From Adiantum capillus-veneris (lineage: Eukaryota; Streptophyta; Polypodiopsida; Polypodiales; Pteridaceae), in assembly GCA_014529385.2 (NCBI GenBank), contig CM043944.1:46480768-46544767 (forward strand): a stretch of DNA of 64,000 nucleotides, written 5' to 3'. Below are positions 1 to 11,469 of this stretch, piece after piece (the first letter of the stretch is position 1; each line of letters starts with the position of its first letter). Both the position numbers and the translations under genes were made by a program. The notes beneath the pieces are model-generated. The model did no database searches. It was not told where the DNA came from and was given only the letters and a program-made list of their open reading frames with translations.

Positions 1-982
1 CTAGCAGAGCTTCTAGCAGTGATGTTTAACCGTGCCATGTGTGAGGGCTTGCCTGATACTTGGAGCCTATCTACTATTGTACCTATCTTCAAGTCGGTAG
101 ACCCTATGGAGCCTCGGAATTATCGCACTATCATGATTGGACACACATCGGTTGTACGCATCTATTCTTGAGCAGCAGCTGAGTAGATGGGCAGAGAGGG
201 AGGGGATACGCGCAGCCGGGCAGGCAGGGTTCAGGAGGGGTTTTTCTACTCTTGACCATATCTTGACACTCAGAGCCATCATTGAGGAGGGTAGATCGCG
301 TGGGAGACGGATCTATTGTAGCTTTGTGGATTTCCGCAAAGCATTTGACACAGTGCCTAGAGCTAGATTGATGCGCAGATTACAACAGATGGGAGTACCC
401 ACAAAGCTCATTTGGGGGGTCATGGCATTATACAGGTCAGTAGTGGGGCAGGTACGCACCTCAGAGGGTCTATCCACACCGATTCACTCCACTATTGGGG
501 TGAAGCAGGGCTACCCGCTCTCTCCTACTTTATTTGGTATGTATGTGGATGAGGTTTCTGACTACATTGAGAGAGATGGTGATAGAGGTGCACAGCTAAC
601 AGGGACATGGATTCCATTATTGTTATATGCTGATGATATTGTGTTGATCTCCGACTCAACGGAGGGGATGCAACGTCACTTGGATGCTTTGAATAGGTTT
701 GCTCAGGAAAGTGGTTTGTCCGTCAACCTTGGTAAAACCAAGGTCATGGTATTTAATACCACCCCACAGTGGATCGGGAGGTCAGCGCTAGCATTCACAT
801 ACGGCCAGGAGATTGTGGAATATACAGAGGCGTACACTTACCTCGGAGTGGTTTTTAGTGGGCCAGCGTTTTCATTGAGGAGGGCAGTAGAGACTAGACT
901 GACCAGAGCCCATGCAGCATTGGGTAGATTGGAAAGGATGTGTTCACAGGTTCAGCTTCAGGAGCCTCGGACGAAGCTCTAG
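1..982 (+). pseudogene. LINE family A reverse transcriptase (fingers/palm), broken
   Basis: RT-type polymerase that would copy the element's RNA at a nicked target. The main open stretch (137-982) shows GFRRGFSTLDHI (residues 31-42), FVDFRKAFDTVP (63-74; catalytic Asp of motif A), VKQGYPLSP (122-130) and YADDIVLIS (164-172; catalytic Asp pair). The usual QGCP is QGYP here. Residues 1-57 of the same domain are read in frame 1 at 1-170, so there is a +1 frameshift near 145. A TAG at 980-982 interrupts TKL*LFDTLV; the sister copy at 11 kb reads TKLRLFDTLV there. Few lesions overall suggest a fairly young copy. Confidence 0.85.
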
Positions 983-2190
983 CTCTTTGACACTCTGGTG
1001 GCTTCTGCATTGCTATATGGAGCTGAGATTTGGGGACCTTCATTAAATCATCACGGGAGGACAGGCCGCAGTGATGGATGAGGGGACATGGAGAAGCCTC
1101 TGGTCTCTATGATCTCGCGGCTCATTAGAGCCAAGGCCTCAGTACCACGTGTTATTGTTCGAGCAGAGCTAGCTGCCCCCCACTAGTGGTTGAGGCGCTC
1201 ACCAGATCGGTCTCCTTCATACACTGCATGTGGGAACTTCCCAGAGACAGATATGCCCGCCTTGCACTTGAGTTCTCTCGACAGTTAGCCATGCAGGGAG
1301 ATACAGCATGCTGGTATGGAAAGATGACATCATTGTTTCAGGCGCATGGGTTCAGCATAGACAGATTGCCTCCCTTCCAGTACTCATTGGATGCACCCTC
1401 TCTGACTCTTACACAGTCCGAGATCACCAGGCTCATCCGCAAGGACTTGACTCAGCTAGACACCAGGAGGACATGGATACAGCCAACACAGGACCTGGGC
1501 ACGAAGATGGCTTTCTACAGAGAGCATCTCCTCCAACTTACGGTTGATGGTTTTGTGATGAGGCCCAGATACATGGACATCCACCTGTCTCATGGGATAC
1601 GATGTGCTATCGGCCAGATACGTACATCTTCACACCATCTGCGGATTGAGACTAGGAGATACAGCGGAGTACTAGCAGAGGCCGAGACATGCCCCCTGTG
1701 TGACATCGAGCCTGAGATAGAGTTGCACTACACATGCCACTGCCCCGTCTACTACGAGATACGAGGCCGCTTCCATTGCTTGTTCAGAGAGGGCTTTGGA
1801 CCATTCTCCAGAGTCATGCAGTACGAGGATCAGAGATGCTTGGGTTTGTTTTTGCTCGAGCTACGCAGACACAGAGAGAGCATGATGAGAGGAGAGGCTA
1901 GCCAATCCCAGAGACAGATCACAGATTTCTTTAGAGCTGCCACTCGACACCCGGAGGAGTTACTACCACAGCAGAGCTCGTCGTCTCACACCAGAGGCAC
2001 ACTGATCGATCGAGCGACTGAGCTGGGAAGATCTAGACGCCCACGACTGCGGAGGACTACACAGCATCGACGGAGGCTGCATCAGAGGATTCGGATCACT
2101 TTGGCTCGACATGCACGACGCCAGGTCAGACTACTGACCATGGAGGAGATTGATGAGATCCGCAAGCGACCGATGCTAGATCTCTTGTGA
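983..2190 (+). pseudogene. LINE family A C-terminal half with CCHC-type knuckle
   Basis: This continues the RT polypeptide after the TAG at 980. Frame 2 goes on (LFDTLVASALLYGAEIWGP) to a TGA at 1,079-1,081, then to a frameshift in the C run near 1,175-1,182. From there a 334-codon frame is open to 2,190. It ends in a zinc knuckle, CPLC (residues 169-172 of that frame) followed by H-x2-C-x-CP, and then a very basic Arg-rich tail (about residues 250-330), which probably binds nucleic acid. The same section is recognisable in the minus copy (WELPRDRYAWLALE near 10,880). The second half could be near-functional; the two stops and two frameshifts make the locus a pseudogene. Confidence 0.75.
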
Positions 2191-2404
2191 TCTAGCTATC
2201 CCAGCTAGTCGCTTAGTTCACACCTAGTAGTTTAGGATTCCATAGTTTTTTATTGTGACATTTGTCATTTCATTTTTGTCATTGTTGTCATCTTGTTACT
2301 TTGACTCTGACTTTGTATCAGATCCACCACATTGTAACTTTCTGGTCTCATAGGTCATTTTGGCCTTTTGAAGACGTTAATATAACATTTCATTTCATTT
2401 CATT

Positions 2405-2525
<121 letters not shown>

Positions 2526-2639
2526 TACACATTTTTTGTAAATCTGCTTTGATTACTTTACAAGTGGGAAACCTCAAAGCGAGGAAAACCCATGAAAAGA
2601 AAGGGATACAAAGAGCGGAGCAATATGAAGCTGCGAAAG

Positions 2640-3137
2640 CTAGAAACAGTCAAAGTAAATCCTATAGGCATCAAGAGTGATGTCTCCAACGTCATGAGCA
2701 AAATGTAGTGCTTGACCAAGAGATGATTTGAAATAGGGGAAGGGGTCAACATAAGTGCCTTGGAACATTAAGGAGTTCCTATGGTGCCAGATGGTCCACA
2801 GAGTCCAAAATCTGACCCAGGTGAAGAACACCGCAAACTGAGAATGCGATGACTGAAGCACCCCAAAAAGCCAAAAGCGTCTGTGAAAAGAGCCGAAAGG
2901 AAAACGCAGCCGTAGGGCAGTCGACACTTGCCGAATGAAGGCTCTGGAGTGGCAACAACGCCATAGTAAGTGTGGCACGGTCTCCTCAGCTTCAAGGCAT
3001 CGGGAAGGCGCAATATGCCGAGCATGTAACACACTGCCAACAGGTAGAGCTCCCACCAAGCAGCGCCACAAGAAAACCCGTTCCTTCAAAGGTAGATAAC
3101 TCAGCCAAATACGAGACAATGTGTGTTGCCACCACAA
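2640..3137 (-). pseudogene. LINE B zf-RVT domain
   Basis: A 165-codon minus frame shows the zinc-binding domain that follows RT in plant L1 elements: WLSYLPLKERVFLWRCLVG near the start, then the AEETVPHLLWRCCHSRAF segment with Cys/His ligands, then a W-rich part (WVRFWTLWTIWHHRN, about residues 105-119). The domain is known from plant LINE ORF2 proteins and is thought to bind nucleic acid. It is one frame away from the RT frame that ends at 3,147, so a frameshift lies between them. Confidence 0.75.
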
Positions 3138-3146
3138 GGATGACTC

Positions 3147-5111
3147 TCAGAGCAACCACATCTGATTACCATGATGCACAATCCATATATCAGACTGAAG
3201 GATGGTATATACACTGCCAGCTGAGATGCAATCCAATCTAGTAGTAGCCAAATTCCAATCAGAGAAGCGAGAGTCCACATCCAAAGGAGGAATGAGTGAG
3301 TGATTTATAGCAAGCATCCTTTGAATTTCCCGCCAGAGAGAAGAATAGTGAGGACCCAACCGAAAGCGGGACACTGCATCAACGAACGAAAGAACATAAC
3401 CCGAGTCATCAAGCACCTGATGCACCTGACAGATTCCTTTTTGGGCAAGAAAATATGCTTGACGAGGAGACCGTTGAACTAAAGTCGAAGCGAAGGCCCT
3501 GCTCCAATGCAAACTCTCCAAACGAAGAGAGTTGCCCACAGCAGACGGTCGACCATTCCAAGTCAAATGCGAAGTAGCACCTTTCCAATCAACAATGAGA
3601 GAAGATGTAAAGGGACATCCAGGAATGTGTCCTTCAAGCTTCCCAAAAACAACATCCCAATAAGCCGGTTGCCAATGTCCAAAAGCTGGGGTGACAATGT
3701 GCGTACACAAATGTGTGACCATGAGAGCCCAGGGTTGTTGTTGCCCCACCAAAACTGGTAACAGAATAGCTTTTTGAGCCAAAAGATGACGTCGCAAGTC
3801 CAAAATATTTAACCCTCCAAGCCGCTTGGGAGAACACAGCTTGTCCATAGAGAGAAGCTGAAGACCCTTCTTGGTAGACAAGGTCCGCCAAAAATGCTCT
3901 AAAATATTGGACATGAGGGATTGCAAGCGCAACCGAGGCCATGATAACAAAGGCAAGTAAAACTGCACATAAGCCACAAGGATGCATTGGACAATCCCGA
4001 GACGTACATGAAGTGGCCACGTGGACAGTTTCCAACAATTCAACTTGGAATGTAGACGTTGGAGCACCCAATCCTGTTTCTGCATAGCCGATACATTCCA
4101 ACCCAACGGATAACCCAAATGGCGAACCAGAACATGTGGAGGAACAATCTCCCCAGGCCACAATATCTTATGCCAGTCACAATCCTTCAGAGGCAATAGC
4201 TTGGATTTACAAAAGTTAATTTGACCTGTTGCCAATCCAAACAAGTGAAGAGTATGCATAATTTGTTGTACATCATCATAGTGATTACGAGGCATAAACA
4301 AAGAGTCATCCGCATAGGCCTGACCAGCAAATTGCCGTCCCGAAGGTAAAGTCGGGCCATGTAGCCTGCCATTGGAAGTCAAGGAATCCAAATACATAAA
4401 CAAGGGGTGAGTAGCGATCGCATAAAGCAGAGCACTCAAAGGGCAGCCATGCCTCACTGACTGTCCCAAAGGCCAAGATTCTGTAAGAGATCCATTCAGC
4501 AAGCCCGTAGAAGTGTTGTGTGCATACAAGAAAAGCACGACACAAGATATCCTAGGCCCAAATCCCAAGTGTTGCATGGTATCCGCAATATAATCCAAAA
4601 GAACAGTATCAAAGGCCTTTTCAATGTCAACCTGCATGACCAAGACATCCTGTCGAGTGTATTTTGCATATTCCATACCAATGATGACATTTGCGAGGTT
4701 ATTAGTAATTTGACGTCGTGGAATAAAGCCGTATTGAGATTGATGCAAGCCTTCATGCAGAAAGTTCAAAGCACTTGAGTCGGTTAGCTAGCATTTTTGC
4801 CATTAATTTATATACCACAGACATAAGTGTAATAGGCCGCCAATGTTAGGTATCAGCTTGAGCAAACCTTCTTTCCAAGAGGAGGGCAGTTCCTGCTGTT
4901 CCCAAGTTGTATTCATCATGAACAATAGAGGCAATTTCAAATAATCCCTGAAGCACAAGAAAAATTCCACAGAGAGACCATCCCAACCAGGAGCTCTCCA
5001 TCGACCCAAATCAAGCAAGCTGGCATGCAATTCCGGCTCAGTGAAAACAGCTTCCAAGTCTTGAGCCTGCCACATCGAAAGGATGGGAGGAACATGTGAC
5101 GTGCTTGGCAA
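3147..5111 (-). pseudogene. LINE B reverse transcriptase
   Basis: The main frame (4,769-3,147, 540 codons) is uninterrupted: HQSQYGFIPRRQITNNLANV (about residues 9-28), MQVDIEKAFDTV (motif A), RHGCPLSALLYAI (motif B) and AYADDSLFMPR (motif C), then a thumb with LGYPLG. The frame 5,111-4,803 gives the preceding LxxWRAPGWDGLSVEFF segment of the same domain; a stop or shift near 4,790 separates the two. The catalytic Asp residues are kept, so decay is mild here. Antisense frames over this region are shadows. Confidence 0.85.
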
Positions 5112-5323
5112 GCTGCTCTCGTGGGAGAAGAAGGGGCCTCAAAAATCTTGCCTTAATGAGATTGTAGGGCTAGTGCTAGCTCTTGTAAAGTGGAGGTCCA
5201 TTCCCCTGACGGTAATTTAACTGTCCTTATAGCTTGAGACTGCCTGGAGTGATGCAAATGCTGGAAAATTTGTTTAGAAGAACAACCTTTATCTGCAAAA
5301 GCTTGTTGTTGAGCTCGAGTCTG

Positions 5324-5524
5324 TCAATTGGCCAATTTCCTCTCATCATTGTGCCGTAACATAGCGCGAGCAGAAAACAACTCAGCCACTTGAGTGTCAG
5401 TAAGAGAAGAATGATTCGCCAAGTGCATTAGTCTGCTACAAGCATCCTTCGCCTGATTAACCTCTTCCCTTAATTGTGACAAATAATCCCTACCATAATC
5501 CTGGATAACACATTGACCACGCAT
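5324..5524 (-). pseudogene. LINE B endonuclease-RT linker
   Basis: A 66-codon minus frame rich in Glu, Gln and Arg (DYLSQLREEVNQAKDACSRL) with the coiled-coil look of the linker that precedes RT in L1-like ORF2. It lies in order between the endonuclease and RT frames. It has no independent function that I can support. Confidence 0.55.
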
Positions 5525-5541
5525 AACAAAGCGGAACCAGG

Positions 5542-6400
5542 CTATATGGCCATATCAACATACATCTGGGAGATCAAAGGCGAGATGATATCCACAATCA
5601 TAGCACGAAAAGGCTCATGCTTGAGATAAGCATTATTAACATGCAAAAGCCTCTTCTTGGGCAGGGGATCATTGGCATCAAAAGAGCCAAAACGAAGTTT
5701 CAAGCATACAGGAAAATAATCCGAAAGACACATAGCATAATCAATCCTCAGCTCGCATACAAAGTCATCATATTGTTGCATGTGAAAAAGATACCAGCGA
5801 TCTAGCCGAGTGCGATACATAGATTGAGCATTATGTTGGAAAGTGAATCCTGGATCAGACGCATGCGATAGGGGCCACAAATCAAGCCCATTACATGTCA
5901 ACATAAATTGATCCCACGATTTCCGTTCTGTATGAAGCATGTGAGAATGCCCAGTAGTATTATCCGCAAGGTTAGGTGCATTATTAAAATCCCCACAAAG
6001 AAATGCATTAGAACACCAACAATAAGAGGAGATCGTACTCCACAACCGTGCCCTATCTGCAAAAGCTGTGTATGCATATAAGCCTCCAAATTCAAAAACT
6101 TCTCCGTTAACAATACATTGGATGACCATCCATTTCCCAGCCGGGTCATTGAAAACCAAGGTCGGGAAGAGTTCGTGTCGAACAAGTATAAGCACGCCAG
6201 AATAGCCGGCCGAGCCTGCATAAGCTATCCAGTAGCCCGCAAAGTAAGAGGTCTGTCCTGCAAATTGATGATGGTTATGCTCCTAAAGAACCACAATGTA
6301 ACCACAATGTCCGCTTGACATGTATGTACATAGTGCCAGGTTAGCCGCCACTTGTCGTGATTGCATAACCCACACACATTGTAGGAGATGTAAAGAACTA
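5542..6400 (-). pseudogene. LINE B AP-type endonuclease (EEP family), catalytic His lost
   Basis: Endonuclease/exonuclease/phosphatase fold that nicks the target DNA in L1-like elements. The N-terminal strand (SYNVCGLCN, about 6,375) is in one frame and the rest in others: LCGDFNNAPN (residues 66-75 of the 6,195-5,542 frame) is the usual GDFN metal/phosphate motif, and CLSDYFPVCLKL is the C-terminal SDHxPV motif with His replaced by Tyr. That His is catalytic in the family, so this copy should not nick DNA. Frameshifts near 6,225 confirm decay. Confidence 0.75.
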
Positions 6401-6925
6401 TGCATTCTGATATGGTATATACGGTGGGCGAGGAAATGGGAAAATGGGAGAAAACTCAAGTACCAGTGCCCATCGACACATCCTCCCCGGCTGCAAACAC
6501 TTGAGGAGGTGGGTCAAGACCTGGACCCGGAGGATTGAAAATAAAGGCACCTTGAGATCAAGAGGCTTCGCTTGTAACAACTTCCTTGTAAGAGCGGACC
6601 ACCTTGTCCCAAGCTTCAGCCAAAGAAGTGTTTTCATTACAAGGGAGCTTTTTCTAAGCAGCATTCTTCAAAGGGGGCACATAATTACAAGAAGATGTCA
6701 GAATACGGACTGTAGCAGCTTTAACGAGTTTCTTGGGCACCATCCAAGTTTGGGAGGTTGAAGCCTGTTCTTTGCCTTTGTCTTTAATAGGAGTTAGTAC
6801 CCGGTCGGCTCTACTCTACAGTTTCTTCCTCTGGAGTCACGAAGTTACCAGACTTTCCAAAACTTGGACAGCCTCGACGTTGTGCATGCCTCAAGGAGAG
6901 GCAAGTTTATGACGACGCAGAGTTT

Positions 6926-8500
6926 GTGAACTCTGCACTCATGTCCCAAATTCAGGCTTCACCAATTGAGCCTTCCTCGGTGGAGGAAGCACTCCAACAT
7001 GATTGCTGGAAGCGTGCCATGCAGACAGAACTGGATGCTATCGAGCGGAATAAAACGTGGACTTTAGTTCCCGGGCCCAACAAGGTTTCTACGAAATGGA
7101 TTTTCAAGACAAAGTACAAGGCCAATGGTTCCCTCGACAAACACAAGGTGAGACTTGTTACTCGGGGTTTCACACAACGATCAAGCCCGGACTTTAACAA
7201 GACTCCAATTGCTCGCATGACTACCATACACTACCATACACACAGTGTTTGCTCTCGCAGCCAACTTTGGTTGGCCTATCTTCCAGATGGATGTCAAAAG
7301 TGCTTTTTTGAATGGAGATTTGGAGAAAGGAGTTTATGTGGAGCAACCTCGTGGGTTTCATATACGAGGCAAGGAGGATTGAGTCTATTAGTTGTGGAAA
7401 GCATTGTATGGACTGAAGCGGGCTGGATGACAGTGGTACCTCACACTTGACCAGTTTCTCATGAAGTTGGTGTTACGATGCACCTCATCAGCTTCCAACT
7501 GTTATGTTGTCTCTGATGACTCTTTGGTTGCGATGGTGATTGTGTGTGTGGACGATCTAATTTTCACAGGCTCATGAACCAGCAAGATTAAGTCGATCAT
7601 GAAAGCTATGGAGACACATTTCGAGATGACTGATCTTGGGCTTCTTCACTATTTTCTTGGATTCGAGATCTTTCACACATCAGACGGCATATTCTTTTCT
7701 CAGCAGAAGTATGCGAAGTCTATCCTGGAGAGATTCTAGATGACAGGCTGCAGACCGATCGACACTCGTCTTGAGCCCGGGGAGAACATATCGCTTCGCA
7801 ATCCTTCCCCACGGATCGACTTGGAGCAATACAGGAATGTTGTTGGCTGCCTCGTATGGCTGACTTTTTCCCGACCTGACATCTGTTACACAGTTTCTAT
7901 CCTTAGTTCCTTCAACACCCGACCTCGTCGGCGACATTAGCAGTGTGCCCAACATACTTTGCGGTACGTGAGCGGCACCTTGGACCATGGTGTGTTCCAT
8001 GGTCGCTCCAAGGGTTGCACCTTAATTGGTTGGTGCGATTCAGATTGGGTAGGAAATCCAGATACTCGGCGCTCTACTATAGGAGTAGTTTTCACACTGG
8101 GCTTAGGACCCATTTCATGGAGCAATAAGCGGCAACCCATAGTGGTGCTATCTTCCATAGAAGCGGAGTACAGAGCAGCTTGCTATGCTGCTTGTGCGGC
8201 CATATGGCTATGGCGATTACTGGGAGAGTTGTATTTTCCCCAGACTGCTACGACTCGTCTTTTTTGCGACAATCAGAGTTGCATTGCTATTGCCAAGAAC
8301 CCTATCTTTCACGCTCGACAAAGCACATTGAGGTGTAGTACCACTATGTTCGAGAGCGGGTTTTGGCTAGAGATCTTCATTTGGAGTATGTCCCTACATC
8401 GGACAATGCAACAGACATCTTCACGAAGGTTGTACCTGAGCGGATTTTGGCTTCTCACCTTCCACTCATCTCTGTTGTCTCAGCATCCGGTGCTGAGAGG
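6926..8500 (+). pseudogene. Copia pol: RT and RNase H, frameshifted
   Basis: The start has the copia RT signature: W-x-AMQTELDAIERNKTW, VSTKWIFKTKYKANG and KVRLVTRGFTQ (6,926-7,200). In other frames follow [15 protein letters not shown] (about 7,281), LYGLKRAG, VCVDDLIFTGS (about 7,545, the YVDD motif with Tyr replaced by Cys) and LGLLHYFLGFEI. RNase H follows at 7,959-8,250: GWCDSDWVGNPDTRRS, SWSNKRQP and SSIEAEYRA, then FCDNQSCIAIAKNPIFHAR. The end, EYVPTSDNATDIFTK (8,380-8,430), needs one more frameshift near 8,330. Stops occur at about 7,379, 7,573, 7,738 and 7,938. A dead copy. Confidence 0.85.
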
Positions 8501-8502
8501 GG

Positions 8503-8975
<473 letters not shown>

Positions 8976-9779
8976 CAAGGCATGCATCATTGCGTTCCTT
9001 TTTATGAATGCGCCTTGATCACTGTCACACGTCTCCTTTTATGCTTTCCATTACACAGATCTAGACTTCCATGATGAGCAGCTTGATCATGCTGCCACCC
9101 CATTGTGCAGAGAGAGAACCCCTCGTATGGAACTCTTTGTTGAGCACAGACAATCGAAGAGCAAAAGTTGATTGATTGGGCCATTTGGATTTGGACCAGC
9201 AAGATCTATGCTTTCTTGGTGTGAGGTAAGACTTTTGCCAACACATTAGATGTCAGAGCAATGTGATAAGCAGGGAGTCAAAGAATGGCTCAGATAGAGG
9301 CGGCTATACTTGTGCAGTGGGACCAAGTACTTATGGGTCCTATTACTACGTCAGAGCATGTGGGCCGGTGGGCCACTGGGCTTACTTTCGTGAGAAGGGG
9401 ATTCCCATTTGGCATTACCTCTAAGTGGGTTTTATTGTGGCTCCACGACAATACGGTTCTGCTTATATCTGTATCCTTTTTCACATTCTTCTTGGTAGCA
9501 GGTCAGATTAGCTTGTGTCAAGGTGAACAAAGACACTGTGTACACTGTAGACACCTATTTTTCGTCAGAGGAGGCTTTATCGTGGCGGTTATGGATATAG
9601 GCGGGGAGATTGATTTAGCTTTATTGGGACCTAGGAGAGTGGCAATAGCCTTCCAAAGAGCATGGTCGATCTCCGTTTTCCTTTTTTGAGTAACGCTTAC
9701 GATTCGGTGCATTGCTCTAGTCAAGCAACACAAAGAGAAGCCAACCTGGCTACAAAGTTGGTTTTAGGCGGGTCTTGGA
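8976..9779. other. Unassigned stretch after copia LTR
   Basis: About 800 bp with no recognisable gene. A 134-codon plus frame (9,285-9,689) has no motif I know, and nothing flanks it that suggests an exon. Probably repeat-derived. Confidence 0.4.
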
Positions 9780-10120
9780 CATGCATATATGAGAGAGTGT
9801 TGGTTAACACTCTGGGACCTGCATATAGCTAGACAAATCTCTTATTTTCTATGGTTGCTAGCTCACGAAGCATAACTTGTTGGGACTTCGGTTACTTCCA
9901 TGGGACATACTTCTACATGTATCATATGTATGCTAGTCTATTGAGTCTCCCAGTCACTACTTATGATTTGCTCTACCTCGCATGTCATTTGGAGAACGTG
10001 TGCCCTAATGCTAAGTAGAGCTGGTGTCTAGTTTGGGCTTGTCACTTGGGGTGTAGTATCTTGGCTCATGCACCTCATTTATTTTATGAGAGTTCTGACA
10101 CTGATCTAGTGCTCATGCTG
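9780..10120 (+). pseudogene. LINE zf-RVT-like scrap
   Basis: Across two frames the plus strand reads QISYFLWLLAHEA (about 9,835), then HVIWRTC (about 9,982), then NAKxSWCLVWACHLG (about 10,010-10,055). This is the zinc-binding RT-associated domain of plant L1 elements (consensus KxFLWLxxHxA ... HVIWxCPxAxxxW). Stops and frameshifts are frequent. It is unrelated in detail to LINE B. The remaining sequence to 10,700 shows nothing definite. Confidence 0.5.
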
Positions 10121-10702
10121 ATTGAAGATGGATATTACAATCCTAGCTCTTTGTTTTAGGAGCCACCTTTAGCAAGTGGATTGTCCTCTATACTATCTGA
10201 TATCTCCTTGTTAGCTCCAATTGCAGCTCTTTGTTGATTCTCTTATGGTTGTCAGGGGTTTCTTCTCTATCACCTTCGTCATCGATTGCTCCCTCCCTTT
10301 TGTTTTTCCATAGCCTTTGCTTTTAGATGGTACCCGTTGGCGGACATTTGCCTAACATCGAGCCAGTGCCATTGCAAATCCTCCTTTCTTCACATCATCG
10401 ATGGTGGCTTTTTGGCAGTTCTAGTTTTGTATACAATTGCAAAATGAGTTTTTGGTGGAAGAGAGTGCCTATTTTTCAAAGGTTGTTGTCATCCCTTCCC
10501 CACTTCGCTTGCCAAGGCATTTTTTACTTTCTTTAGGAGAGGTTTTCCCCCCTGGCCTTTTAGTTTGTATAGTTTGCCCATGTGGCTAATTGTTTTGCCA
10601 GATGTTGCTTCGGGGCTTGCTTTGTAAACAGTTTTGTACTTGCCCTCGGAAATGGCATCATTTGGACGTTGGGTGTATTTTTGGAGGAATAGAAATCGGC
10701 TT

Positions 10703-10705
<3 letters not shown>

Positions 10706-10747
<42 letters not shown>
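10706..10747. repeat. Microsatellite (GA)21
   Basis: 42 bp of GA just past the 3' border of the LINE A fragment. Confidence 0.97.
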
Positions 10748-10748
<1 letters not shown>

Positions 10749-10769
10749 GCATCTAGCGAATAATGAAAG

Positions 10770-11465
10770 GGGGGGCGCCTATCCTTAGCGAATCCATCTA
10801 TCTTAAACCATGCCGCCATCTATGCATACCAACTTGATGTGCCTCCTGAGTCCCTGTGCTATCAAGTCCCGGGAGGACTCCAAGGCCAGCCAAGCGTAAC
10901 GATCTCGTGGGAGCTCCCATACGTTGTGTATAAATGCCACTCATCTTGTAAGAGCCTTAATCACCAAAGGAGGGGCAGCCAGCTTTGCTGATATGATCGC
11001 ATGGGGAACCGAGGCCTTAGCCTTGATCATCCTGGAGATCATGCAAATAAGTGGCTTCTCCATGTCTCGCCACCCATATGTACCACCATGTTGACGACTA
11101 TGTTGATCTACCAAGGGTCCCCATATTTGCACTCCATATAGCATAGCTAAGGCAACTAGAGTGTCAAAAAGCCTTAGCTTGGTGCGAGGCTCATGGAACT
11201 GAACCTGTGAACACATTCTCTCCAAACCTCCGAGAGCTACGTATGTTCTAGTCAGTCTAGTCTTTGTTGCTCTCCTCATGGAGAATATCGGGCCACTAAA
11301 AACCACCCCAAGGTAAGTGTACATATCCGTATACTCCACTCGGTCCTGTCCATTAGTAAAACTAGGTGTTGATTGTCTAATCCATTGCGTTGTAGTATTG
11401 AATACCATAGCCTTGGTCCTCACAAGGTTAACATCCTGCACAAATGTTTGTAAAGCATCAAGGAA
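10770..11465 (-). pseudogene. LINE family A fragment, second copy
   Basis: Minus strand: a 166-codon frame (11,441-10,941) aligns with LINE A residues after the YADD motif: KAMVFNTTTQWI, YLGVVFSGPIFSMRRA, LERMCSQVQFHEPRTKLRLFDTL and WRDMEKPLICMISRMIKAKA. It continues past a stop as FIHNVWELPRDRYAWLALE to about 10,800. Homology to the first copy begins at about 11,465 (LDALQTF against LDALNRF), so the fragment is truncated at both ends. It keeps the Arg codon where the first copy has TAG at 980. Confidence 0.85.
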
Positions 11466-11469
11466 TCCG

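Larger units (their letters stand above)
2553..6790 (-). mobile_element. LINE family B (L1-like), nearly full length, decayed
   Basis: Read on the minus strand the order is: C-terminal part of an ORF1-like frame (about 6,790-6,420; phrases WDKVVRSYKEVV and FNPPGPGLDPPP), endonuclease (about 6,400-5,542), linker (5,524-5,324), reverse transcriptase (5,111-3,147) and zf-RVT domain (3,137-2,640), with a 3' end near 2,553. This is the usual plant L1 order. Frames are separated by stops and shifts near 6,225, 5,530, 5,200, 4,790 and 3,140. The 5' end abuts copia sequence at about 6,800. Confidence 0.85.

Noticed and set aside
3300-4778. Plus-strand frames over the LINE B RT
   Set aside because: They are antisense shadows of the 540-codon RT frame.
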